Shown piece after piece: positions 12,301 through 19,177 of a stretch of 39,578 nucleotides of DNA. Below the pieces are notes generated by a model. That model saw only the letters and a list, made by a program, of their open reading frames with translations, was not told where the DNA came from and did not search any database. Both the position numbers and the translations under genes were made by a program. The first letter of the stretch is position 1. Each line of letters begins with the position of its first letter. The DNA is from Actinokineospora spheciospongiae (lineage in GTDB: Bacteria; Actinomycetota; Actinomycetes; Mycobacteriales; Pseudonocardiaceae): the NCBI RefSeq assembly GCF_000564855.1, contig NZ_AYXG01000228.1, forward strand, positions 1 through 39,578, given 5' to 3'.

Positions 12301-12349
12301 GGACGCGACTCCGCCCCACGAGCAGCGCTCGTGGGGCGGAGTCGTGTCC
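12301..12349 (+). terminator. Long bidirectional terminator hairpin after the XRE gene
   Basis: Arms 12301-12323 and 12327-12349 pair over 23 base pairs with one G-U wobble, loop AGC. It ends the XRE gene (+) and would also stop the possible 35-aa ORF (-). Its core is the second copy of the 36-bp repeat. Confidence 0.88.
12309..12344 (+). repeat. 36-bp direct repeat, copy 2
   Basis: Matches 10341-10376 at 35 of 36 bases in the same orientation. The identity includes the loop, which is not constrained by pairing, so common descent is more likely than convergence of two hairpins. Confidence 0.85.
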
Positions 12350-12358
12350 GGCGCTTTG

Positions 12359-12466
12359 TCAGCGGCGGGTGGCCGAGGCGATCACCACGGCGACGGTGGC
12401 GGTCAGCAGTTGGCGCAGCAGGCGGTTGCGGTCGCGGCGCCGGTCTCGGCGGGTCGGGTCGGTCAT
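12359..12466 (-). CDS. Possible 35-residue small basic/hydrophobic protein
   Basis: The frame begins MTDPTRRDRRRDRNRLLRQL and continues LTATVAVVIASATRR. An Arg-rich head is followed by a short hydrophobic segment and a basic end, like small membrane-active or regulatory peptides. GGAAGGGGTGG lies upstream of the ATG. It follows the SulP terminator hairpin and precedes the XRE terminator, so it would need its own promoter, which I cannot point to. It may be a chance frame in GC-rich DNA. Confidence 0.4.
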   Translation of the reverse strand: MTDPTRRDRRRDRNRLLRQLLTATVAVVIASATRR

Positions 12467-12481
12467 GGTGGGCCACCCCTT

Positions 12482-12523
12482 CCGGTCCGGGTTCACCCGC
12501 TTCATCGCGCGAACCCGGACCGG
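12482..12523 (-). terminator. Terminator of the SulP-carbonic anhydrase gene
   Basis: CCGGTCCGGGTTC (12482-12494) pairs perfectly with GAACCCGGACCGG (12511-12523), 13 base pairs with a 16-base loop, starting 28 bases past the stop on the minus strand. Confidence 0.8.
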
Positions 12524-12550
12524 CGTGACGGGGGTCACCCCATTGGCGGC

Positions 12551-14890
12551 CTACGTGGTGACCGGTGACCCGTTGGTCGCGGCCTTCGCGGCGTCCACCG
12601 CGGGCTCGCCGCCCGCGACCCCGTCCGCGACCCCGTCCGCGGCCTTGGCCGCCGTGCGCTGCGGTGGGAGGGCCGCCCGGTCACCCGGCATGGGGGTGAA
12701 GCGGTCGTCCTCCAGCGACAGCACGGTGCCGGTGGGGATGTCGAAGAACATGCCCACCAGCCGCACGTCGGCGTCGCGGACCTCCGGCATCGAGCGCAGG
12801 GTGTCCAGTTGCACGGCCACGTTGACCATGGCGAGCTGGTCGACCTCCGACCAGCCGTCCTCCTCGGCCGCGCGGCCCAGGGGGTGACCGGCCCGCCACT
12901 CGCGGACGCTGGTCTCGGCCCAGCGCAGCCACTGCGCGACCGCGCCGTCGCCCGCCTGGTCGGCCAGGGTGGCCGTCATCGCGCCGCAGCGGGAGTGCCC
13001 GCAGACCACGATGGTCTGCACGCCCAGGTTGCCCACCGCGTACTCCACGGCGGCCTGCACCGACTGGTCGTCGGACTCGTTCGGCCGGGGCACCAGGTTG
13101 CCCACGTTGCGGATGGTGAACAGGTCGCCGGGGCCGGACGCGGTGATCACGTTCGGCACGATCCGGGAGTCGGCGCAGGTCAGGAACAGCGCGTGCGGGG
13201 CCTGCGAGGAGGCCAGCTTGCGCAGTTGCGGCCGGATCACCGACGCGCCTCGGCGGTGGTACTCCCGCGCGCCGACGACCAGCGGGTCGCGCCGGGTCTG
13301 CGCGGGGATCTCCGGTTCCCCGGCCTGCCACTGCGACCAGGCCAGGAACGTGCGGGTGCCGACCACCCCGGGCCGCTTGCGCCGGGCGTTGGGGCCGGGG
13401 CCGCCGATCTCGTCGACGACGACGGTGCCGCCGCCCGCCACGTGCGTGGTCTTCCAGGTGGCCAGGTGCCCGTAGGCGGCGTGGTCGAGGTAGTCGACCA
13501 CCAGTTCCACCGTCACGGCGCTGCCGTCGGGGACCTGGGCCAGCACCCGCGACAGCCGCGGCACCGACAGGAAGCTGAGGGTGCCCTCGACGACGACCGA
13601 GCGGGTCTCGCGGCCCTCCTCGTCGGGTCCGTCGCCGTCCTCGACCCGGACCCGGGCCCACACGACGCGGCGCAGCATGCCGAACATGGCCACGGCCAGG
13701 CCGATGAGCACGCCCTCCAGCAGGTTGAGCATCACCACGCCTGCCACGGTGATCAGGTAGACGTGCAGTTCGCCGTGGGAGCGGGCGGACCGGATGTCGT
13801 CCGGGCGCACGAGCTGGGTGCCGATGAAGACCAGCAGACCGGCCAGCGCGGCCATCGGGACCTGCTCGACCAGGCCGACCAGCAGCACGGTGAACAGCAG
13901 CACCCAGATGCCGTGCAGGACGGCGGAGGCGCGGGTCCGCGCGCCCGCGCGGACGTTGGTGGAGCTGCGGACGATCACGCCGGTGACCGGGAGGCCGCCG
14001 AGCAGGCCGGAGGCCACGTTGGCCGAGCCCTGCCCGATCAGCTCGCGGTCGAGGTTGGAGCGGTGGCCCTCGCGGAGCTTGTCGACCGACACGGCCGAGA
14101 GCAGGCTCTCCACGCTGGCGATGACGGTGAGGGTGAACACGCCGAGCGCGAAGGCGCCCCACTGCCCGTTCGGGAGCTGCGGCAGCGCGATCGCGGCGAA
14201 CGGGGAGTCGGGCAGCTCAACGCGGTTGAGGGTGAGCGCGGCGAGCGAGGAGACGGCGGTGGCGGCGACGATCGCGACCAGCGGACCGGGGACCGCCCGG
14301 ACGCGCGCGGGCAGCCTGGGCCACGCCACCAGCAGGACGATCACGCCGAGCCCGATGAAGGCGGCGGGGCTGTGCAGGTCGAGTAGCTGCCCGGGCAGCT
14401 CGCTGATGTTCTCCCAGGCTGAGGTGCCTGCCGCGCCGCCGAGCAGGACGTGCAGTTGGCCGAGGACGATGGTCACGCCGATGCCCGCGAGCATGGCGTG
14501 CACCACGGTGGGGGAGATGGCGAGCGCGGCGCGGCCGATCCGGCAGGCGCCGAGCAGCAGTTGGAGCGCACCCGCGATGACGGTGATCGAGCAGGTGACG
14601 GCCCAGCCGAACTGGGTGATGAGTTCCGCGACGACGACGGTCAGACCGGCCGCGGGTCCGCTGACCTGGAGCGCGGAGCCACCGAGGGCACCCGCGACGA
14701 TCCCGCCGACGACGGCGGCGATGAGTCCGGCCATGACCGGCGCGCCGGAGGCGGCGGCGATGCCGAGCGAGAGGGGTACGGCTACGAGGAACACGACGAG
14801 CGAGGCCGGGATGTCGTGCCGGGCGTCTTGACCCAGCCACGACCGCAGGCGGCCGGGCGGGGCGTGGGCGTCGGTGCGTGCAGCACCCAT
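12551..14890 (-). CDS. SulP-family anion transporter fused to beta-carbonic anhydrase
   Basis: A 779-residue fusion. Residues about 25-430 form the SulP membrane domain (many hydrophobic spans; VSGPAAGLTVVVAELI near the N-terminal half-helix, and ASVESLLSAVSVDKL). About 440-520 is a STAS-like cytoplasmic domain (SVVVEGTLSFLSVPRL, VTVELVVDYLDHAAYGHL). About 540-730 is a beta-class carbonic anhydrase with all zinc ligands visible: CADSR, then GHSRCGAMTA. The likely role is bicarbonate (or sulfate) uptake coupled to CO2/HCO3- interconversion. The ATG at 14890 has a GGAGG ribosome site; the frame stays open further upstream without one. A 13-bp hairpin ends the gene. Confidence 0.93.
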   Translation of the reverse strand: MGAARTDAHAPPGRLRSWLGQDARHDIPASLVVFLVAVPLSLGIAAASGAPVMAGLIAAVVGGIVAGALGGSALQVSGPAAGLTVVVAELITQFGWAVTCSITVIAGALQLLLGACRIGRAALAISPTVVHAMLAGIGVTIVLGQLHVLLGGAAGTSAWENISELPGQLLDLHSPAAFIGLGVIVLLVAWPRLPARVRAVPGPLVAIVAATAVSSLAALTLNRVELPDSPFAAIALPQLPNGQWGAFALGVFTLTVIASVESLLSAVSVDKLREGHRSNLDRELIGQGSANVASGLLGGLPVTGVIVRSSTNVRAGARTRASAVLHGIWVLLFTVLLVGLVEQVPMAALAGLLVFIGTQLVRPDDIRSARSHGELHVYLITVAGVVMLNLLEGVLIGLAVAMFGMLRRVVWARVRVEDGDGPDEEGRETRSVVVEGTLSFLSVPRLSRVLAQVPDGSAVTVELVVDYLDHAAYGHLATWKTTHVAGGGTVVVDEIGGPGPNARRKRPGVVGTRTFLAWSQWQAGEPEIPAQTRRDPLVVGAREYHRRGASVIRPQLRKLASSQAPHALFLTCADSRIVPNVITASGPGDLFTIRNVGNLVPRPNESDDQSVQAAVEYAVGNLGVQTIVVCGHSRCGAMTATLADQAGDGAVAQWLRWAETSVREWRAGHPLGRAAEEDGWSEVDQLAMVNVAVQLDTLRSMPEVRDADVRLVGMFFDIPTGTVLSLEDDRFTPMPGDRAALPPQRTAAKAADGVADGVAGGEPAVDAAKAATNGSPVTT

Positions 14891-15221
14891 GGGGTACCTC
14901 CAGGGATTGTGGTTGTCGGTGCGCCGTTGCACGGAGGGAGAACTACCGTGTGCACATCGTGACGAAGATGACACATGGTGTCCCGTTCGTCGAGTAAACG
15001 GATCTTTACCGACCAGGGTTCCACATGGGCAGACCTCTGTCCCGTATTCACCCTAATAGCCCAGTGGAGTGTGACCGGGCTCTCGAATGAGTAGGAGTCG
15101 CCCAGCATCCTCACTGTGTGAAGTTGTGTCGTACAAGCAAAATCCCGGTTAACCGCTCGCGGTTAACCGGGATTCCCGTTGTGCAACAACCACTGACCGA
15201 GTGATGGGACGTTCTTTACCT
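14891..15221. other. Intergenic region between SulP fusion and GH13 genes
   Basis: 331 bases without a gene. It holds the GGAGG site of the SulP gene next to its start, a comparatively AT-rich stretch around 14940-15060 that probably contains its promoter (no clear -35/-10 pair found), and the GH13 terminator at 15141-15174. Confidence 0.6.
15141..15174 (-). terminator. Rho-independent terminator of the GH13 gene
   Basis: AATCCCGGTTAACCG pairs perfectly with its complement across the loop CTCG (15 base pairs). Read on the minus strand it is followed by TTTTGCTTG, giving a U-rich tail. It begins 48 bases past the stop. Confidence 0.9.
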
Positions 15222-16877
15222 TTACCGTCGGTACACGCGCGCCTCCCACGGACGCAGTGTCGTTCCCCCGTCCGAGTGGCTGCCGAGCACCAAGTGGGCG
15301 TCCCACCACGGAAACCCGAGGTCAGGGCGTTGCTCCTTCGGGGAGAAGTTGGCCAGCACCAACAACTCTGTGTCGCGGTGGGAACGCGAGAAGGCGTACA
15401 CGTTCGGGTCGTCCGGCAGGAGCATGGTGAAGTCCCCGTGCACCACAGTCGGTTCCGAGTGTCTCAATGCGATCAGTGCGCGGTAGTGATGGAACACCGA
15501 GTCGGTTTCCGCGCGCGCCGCGGCGGCGTTCACCTCGGTGTGGTTCGGGTTCACCGGCAACCACGGCGTGCCCGTCGTGAAGCCCGCGTTCGGCGAGGCG
15601 TCCCACTGCATGGGAGTGCGCGCGTTGTCCCGGCTCATCGCGCGCAAACCGGGTAGTGCGACATCGCCCGCGAGCGCGTGGTGGTTCACCGACTCGATGT
15701 CGCGGAACTGCGCGGCCGAGGTGAACGGGTAGTTCGTCATCCCCAGTTCCTCGCCCTGGTAGATGAACGGCGTGCCGCGGTGTAGGTGGAGAACGGTCGC
15801 CAGCATTTTCGCCGACTCCACCCGGTACCGGCCGTCGTCGCCGAACCGGGAGACCACCCGGGGCTGGTCGTGGTTGTTCCAGTAGAGGCTGTTCCACCCG
15901 ACGTCCGCCAGCCCGGCCTGCCACCGCCCGAGGGTCGCCTTCAGGTCGCGCAGGTCCAGGCCGGTCCGGTCCCACTTCGCGGGGCCGTGGTCGAGCTGCA
16001 CGTGCTCGAACTGGAAGACCATGTCGACCTCGGCGCGCGCCGGGTCGGTCAGCAGCCGCGCCTCCTCGACCGTCACCCCGGGCATCTCGCCCACGGTCAT
16101 CGTGGCGCCCGCCCGGTCCGCGAACACCTCCCGGTGCATCTCCCGCAGGAACTCGTGCAGCCGCGGCCCGTGCAGGTAGTGCGCCGACCCGTCGCCGCCG
16201 GGGCTGTCCGGCAGCGCGGTGTCCTTGGAGATCATGTTGATGACGTCCATCCGGAAGCCGTCGACGCCGCGGTCGAGCCACCAGCGCATCATCTCGTGCA
16301 CCGCCGCCCGCACCTGCGGGTTCTCCCAGTTCAGGTCGGGTTGCTTGCGGGAGAACAGGTGCAGGTAGTACTCGCCGGTCGTCTCGTCCAGTTCCCAGGT
16401 GGGGCCGGTGAAGAACGACGTCCAGTTGGTCGGCTCCGCGCCCGGCGCACCCGCGGGCACGCCCTCGCGCGGCGGGCGCCACCAGTACCAGTCGCGCTTC
16501 GGGTTGTCCTTGGCGGAGCGCGACTCCACGAACCACGGGTGCTCGTCGGAGGTGTGGTTGACCACCAGGTCCATCACCAGCTTCATGCCGCGCTCGTGCA
16601 CCCCCGCCAGCAGCCGGTCGAAGTCGTCGAGGGTGCCGAAGACCGGCTCGATGCCGCGGTAGTCGCTGATGTCGTAGCCGTTGTCGTCCTGCGGCGACGG
16701 GTACACCGGCGAGAGCCACAGGACGTCCACGCCCAGTTCGGCCAGGTAGTCCAGTTTCGACTCGACGCCCCGCAGGTCACCGACGCCGTCGCCGTCGGAG
16801 TCGGCGAAGCTGCGCGGGTAGACCTGGTACACCACAGCGCTCTTCCACCAGGGGGCGGTGCTCTCGGGGAGGCTCAT
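15222..16877 (-). CDS. GH13 alpha-glucosidase (oligo-1,6-glucosidase-like)
   Basis: A 551-residue cytosolic glycoside hydrolase family 13 enzyme. The four GH13 regions are present: DLVVNHTSDEH, GFRMDVINMIS with nucleophile D211, TVGEM with acid/base E264, and NNHDQPR with D337. Val directly after the nucleophile is the residue found in alpha-1,6-acting members of this subgroup, whereas alpha-1,4-glucosidases have Ala, so isomaltose or isomalto-oligosaccharides are likely substrates (inference). There is no signal peptide. ATG 16877 is chosen for GGTGG at good spacing; ATG 16886 adds three residues. Only 57 bases, mostly the protease terminator hairpin, separate it from the gene upstream. Confidence 0.92.
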   Translation of the reverse strand: MSLPESTAPWWKSAVVYQVYPRSFADSDGDGVGDLRGVESKLDYLAELGVDVLWLSPVYPSPQDDNGYDISDYRGIEPVFGTLDDFDRLLAGVHERGMKLVMDLVVNHTSDEHPWFVESRSAKDNPKRDWYWWRPPREGVPAGAPGAEPTNWTSFFTGPTWELDETTGEYYLHLFSRKQPDLNWENPQVRAAVHEMMRWWLDRGVDGFRMDVINMISKDTALPDSPGGDGSAHYLHGPRLHEFLREMHREVFADRAGATMTVGEMPGVTVEEARLLTDPARAEVDMVFQFEHVQLDHGPAKWDRTGLDLRDLKATLGRWQAGLADVGWNSLYWNNHDQPRVVSRFGDDGRYRVESAKMLATVLHLHRGTPFIYQGEELGMTNYPFTSAAQFRDIESVNHHALAGDVALPGLRAMSRDNARTPMQWDASPNAGFTTGTPWLPVNPNHTEVNAAAARAETDSVFHHYRALIALRHSEPTVVHGDFTMLLPDDPNVYAFSRSHRDTELLVLANFSPKEQRPDLGFPWWDAHLVLGSHSDGGTTLRPWEARVYRR

Positions 16878-16893
16878 GGCGCCCATGCCACCA

Positions 16894-16928
16894 CGCCGGT
16901 CCGGACCCGGCAAGGGCCCGGACCGGCG
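16894..16928 (-). terminator. Hairpin between S1 protease and GH13 genes
   Basis: CGCCGGTCCGG (16894-16904) pairs perfectly with CCGGACCGGCG (16918-16928). It sits 6 bases after the protease stop and 16 bases before the GH13 start, leaving little room for a separate GH13 promoter unless this overlaps the hairpin. Confidence 0.75.
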
Positions 16929-16934
16929 CGGGGT

Positions 16935-18059
16935 TCACGCGGTGTGCAGGGTCAGGCCGTAGCGCTGGAGGATCTCGTTGACCGGCTGGAACCAGGTCTG
17001 CCCGCCGGAGGAGCAGTTGCCCCAGCCGCCGGAGGTCACGCCCTGGGCCTGGTCACCGCTGAGGAACGAGCCGCCGGAGTCGCCGGGCTCGGCGCAGGCG
17101 TTGGTCCTGGTCGCGCCGTGGAACGCGCCCTGGGCGTAGTTCACCGTCTCGTTCTTGCCCAGGACCGTGCCGCAGTGCCAGTGCGAGGTGGAACCCGAGC
17201 GGCACACCGAGGCCCCGACCGGCGCCTCGTTCGACCCGCGCACGAGTTGGTCGGACACCTGCCCCCAGCCGATCACCACCGGCACGGTCCACCAGCCGCC
17301 GCCGGTCCGGATGAAGGCCATGTCGTCGCCGGGGAACTGCGAGGCGGCGAAGTTGCCCAGGTACGAACCGTCCCAGCCGGTGGTGGAGCTGCCCGCGCCG
17401 CCGCAGTGCCCGGCGCTGACGAATCCACCGTGGACGGAGAAGCCGATGGAGCAGCGGGTGTTCCCGTTGATGTGGTAGGGGTCGCCGCCGACGGTGCCCG
17501 CGCTGAGCGTGGTCGGCTTCGGTCCGGGTGCGACGGTCAGCGGTGCCACCCGGCCCGCCGCCGCGAGGAAGGCGTCGACGTCGGCGCCCGGGGTGTTGAC
17601 GGTGACCCGCACGCTCCCGGTCCTCGGGTCGGTCCGCCAGCCGGAGACGCCCGCGGGTGCGCCGGTGGGGAGCGCGTCCACGGCGGCCTTGGCGGCGTCG
17701 AGCCGGGCCGCGCTCGTGGTGGCGGTCGTGGTCTCGGCCCCGGTGGCCCGGACGGCGCCCGCGCGGGTCCGGTCGGTCAGCGCCACGACGAGCACGCCGC
17801 GCGCCGGGTCGAACCACGAACCGCCGTACGCCGCCCCGGCCGCCGCCTTGGCCGCGGGCTCGACCCGGGCGGCGGTGTCCTCCTGCGCCAACCGGGTCGC
17901 GGCCTGCTCGGCGGTGAGCCCGAAGGCCCGCTGCACGGCGGGGACGAGCCCGGGGGACAGCTCCGGTGCGGCGTGCGCGGGGGACACCGCGCCCGCCGCC
18001 AGGAGCCCGGACAGCAGCAGGCCGGACGCGCTCGCGCGCATCACGAGGGATCGCTTCAT
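16935..18059 (-). CDS. Secreted streptogrisin/alpha-lytic-type S1 serine protease
   Basis: A 374-residue preproenzyme. The signal peptide is residues 1-30, cut after AGAVSPAHA. A long propeptide (about 31-190) resembles the alpha-lytic protease pro-domain that acts as folding chaperone. The mature S1 domain has the triad H218 (SAGHCG), D246 (PGDDMAFI) and S328 (GDSGGSF), plus paired cysteines (RCSIGF/GHCG, VCRSGS/HWHCG, ACAEPGDSGG/GNCSSGG). The ATG has GAGGAAAG upstream. Two TTGG/CCAA palindromes lie in the promoter region. It probably degrades protein outside the cell. A hairpin 6 bases past its stop separates it from the GH13 gene. Confidence 0.95.
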   Translation of the reverse strand: MKRSLVMRASASGLLLSGLLAAGAVSPAHAAPELSPGLVPAVQRAFGLTAEQAATRLAQEDTAARVEPAAKAAAGAAYGGSWFDPARGVLVVALTDRTRAGAVRATGAETTTATTSAARLDAAKAAVDALPTGAPAGVSGWRTDPRTGSVRVTVNTPGADVDAFLAAAGRVAPLTVAPGPKPTTLSAGTVGGDPYHINGNTRCSIGFSVHGGFVSAGHCGGAGSSTTGWDGSYLGNFAASQFPGDDMAFIRTGGGWWTVPVVIGWGQVSDQLVRGSNEAPVGASVCRSGSTSHWHCGTVLGKNETVNYAQGAFHGATRTNACAEPGDSGGSFLSGDQAQGVTSGGWGNCSSGGQTWFQPVNEILQRYGLTLHTA

Positions 18060-18125
18060 GGAATTGTCTCTTTCCTCAGCAGGGGAGAGGAGGGAGAGCG
18101 CGCTCACCACCGAGGATGGTGAATT

Positions 18126-18171
18126 GTTGGCCAACCCGTCAAGGCTTGTCGCGGATTGGACCAGACCAATC
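18126..18171 (-). promoter_or_regulatory. Two TTGG/CCAA palindromes in the protease promoter region
   Basis: GTTGGCCAAC (18126-18135) is a perfect palindrome. GATTGG and CCAATC (18154-18171) form a second dyad with a 6-base centre. A TTGACG hexamer on the minus strand (18137-18142) lies between them and could be the -35. They are candidate operator sites for a regulator not in the window. Confidence 0.35.
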
Positions 18172-18192
18172 AGGTCGAGGGGCGAACGGCCC

Positions 18193-19047
18193 CTACCCGC
18201 GCGGGGGAGCAGGCGGCCGCCACGGGCTCCGACCGGTGGTGGGCCGGGTCGGGTCGTGGAACCGCGCCTCGTCCGGCTCGTCCGCCCGCAGCGGCACCAG
18301 GTCCGCGGTGATCGCCTGCATGATCCGGGTGTGCGCGCGCATCGCGTCGCCCGGCTTGCCCGCCGACAGGTCCGACAGGTCCACCTGAGCGCCGAAGTGC
18401 ACCTTGAACACCGGCCGGTTGCGCACCGCGCGCAGGAACGACACCACCAGCGGCTTGACGTCCTTCCACCCGGACACGGTCTCGCTGCCCCAGTACACCG
18501 CCTCGTGCGCACCCCACTGGCTGATCGTCACCACCGGCACGCCGCCGCCCAGCGCCATCCTGGCCACCCCGGTCTTGCCCTTCTCCGGCCACATGCCCGG
18601 CTCCAGGGTCACCCGGCCCTCCGGGTACACCAGCAGCGGCACCCTCGCCGTCTTGAGCGTCTCCACGGCCCGGCTGAACGCGTCGATCACGTTCGCCTTG
18701 CCCCGGTCGACCCGCAGGTGGCCGCTGCGGCGCAGCAGCGGGCCCAGCACCGGCGCGTCCATCAGGCCCGCGGTGAGCATGAACCGCGGCAGGAACCCCT
18801 GCCCCTTCGCCGCGGCCATCAGCACGAACGGGTCGAACATGCCGATGTGGTTCGCCGCGACCAGCACCGGTTTGCCCAGCAGGTGCTCCGGGAAGGCGCC
18901 GCTGACCTCGACCCGGCCGACCAGCCGGACGAACGCGCGGTCGACGGCGTTGAGCACCCGCCAGATGTTCGGTGTGTCCGCGACCGCCTTCTCCCGGCGT
19001 GTCGCCTCGTCACTGCCCCCGGTCAGCGCAACCATGGGCGAGAGCAT
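18193..19047 (-). CDS. PlsC-family 1-acylglycerol-3-phosphate acyltransferase
   Basis: Transfers an acyl chain to lysophosphatidate or a related acceptor at the membrane. The HX4D catalytic motif is NHIGMFD (His67/Asp72 from this start). The second block is RRSGHLRVDRG, and the third is VYPEGRVTLEPG, the PEG motif that binds phosphate. Length is 284 residues, or 280 if ATG 19035 is used; neither start has a strong ribosome site. The basic Pro/Arg-rich C-terminal tail (TGRSPWRPPAPPRG) is not part of the family. It is divergent from ftsK. The exact acceptor is unknown; mycobacterial relatives act in phospholipid or mannoside acylation. Confidence 0.88.
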   Translation of the reverse strand: MLSPMVALTGGSDEATRREKAVADTPNIWRVLNAVDRAFVRLVGRVEVSGAFPEHLLGKPVLVAANHIGMFDPFVLMAAAKGQGFLPRFMLTAGLMDAPVLGPLLRRSGHLRVDRGKANVIDAFSRAVETLKTARVPLLVYPEGRVTLEPGMWPEKGKTGVARMALGGGVPVVTISQWGAHEAVYWGSETVSGWKDVKPLVVSFLRAVRNRPVFKVHFGAQVDLSDLSAGKPGDAMRAHTRIMQAITADLVPLRADEPDEARFHDPTRPTTGRSPWRPPAPPRG

Positions 19048-19165
19048 GGCACGGCCCAGGTCACCGGGGCCGGCCAGGTCCGCGCTGCCCGCACCCCGGT
19101 GCTCACGGGGCGGGATGTGCGCGTGTTGCCGCGGTGATGTCCGGGGCTGGAGAGGTCCGGGCGAC

Positions 19166-19171
19166 TAGCCT
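19166..19171 (+). promoter_or_regulatory. -10 box TAGCCT of ftsK, leaderless
   Basis: TAGCCT followed by 6 bases and the ATG at 19178; no ribosome-binding site is seen. Confidence 0.5.
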
Positions 19172-19177
19172 GGGGTC

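Noticed and set aside
12551-14974. Start of the SulP fusion at 14974
   Set aside because: The extra 28 residues are Ser/Arg-rich without family similarity, whereas the ATG at 14890 has GGAGG at ideal spacing.
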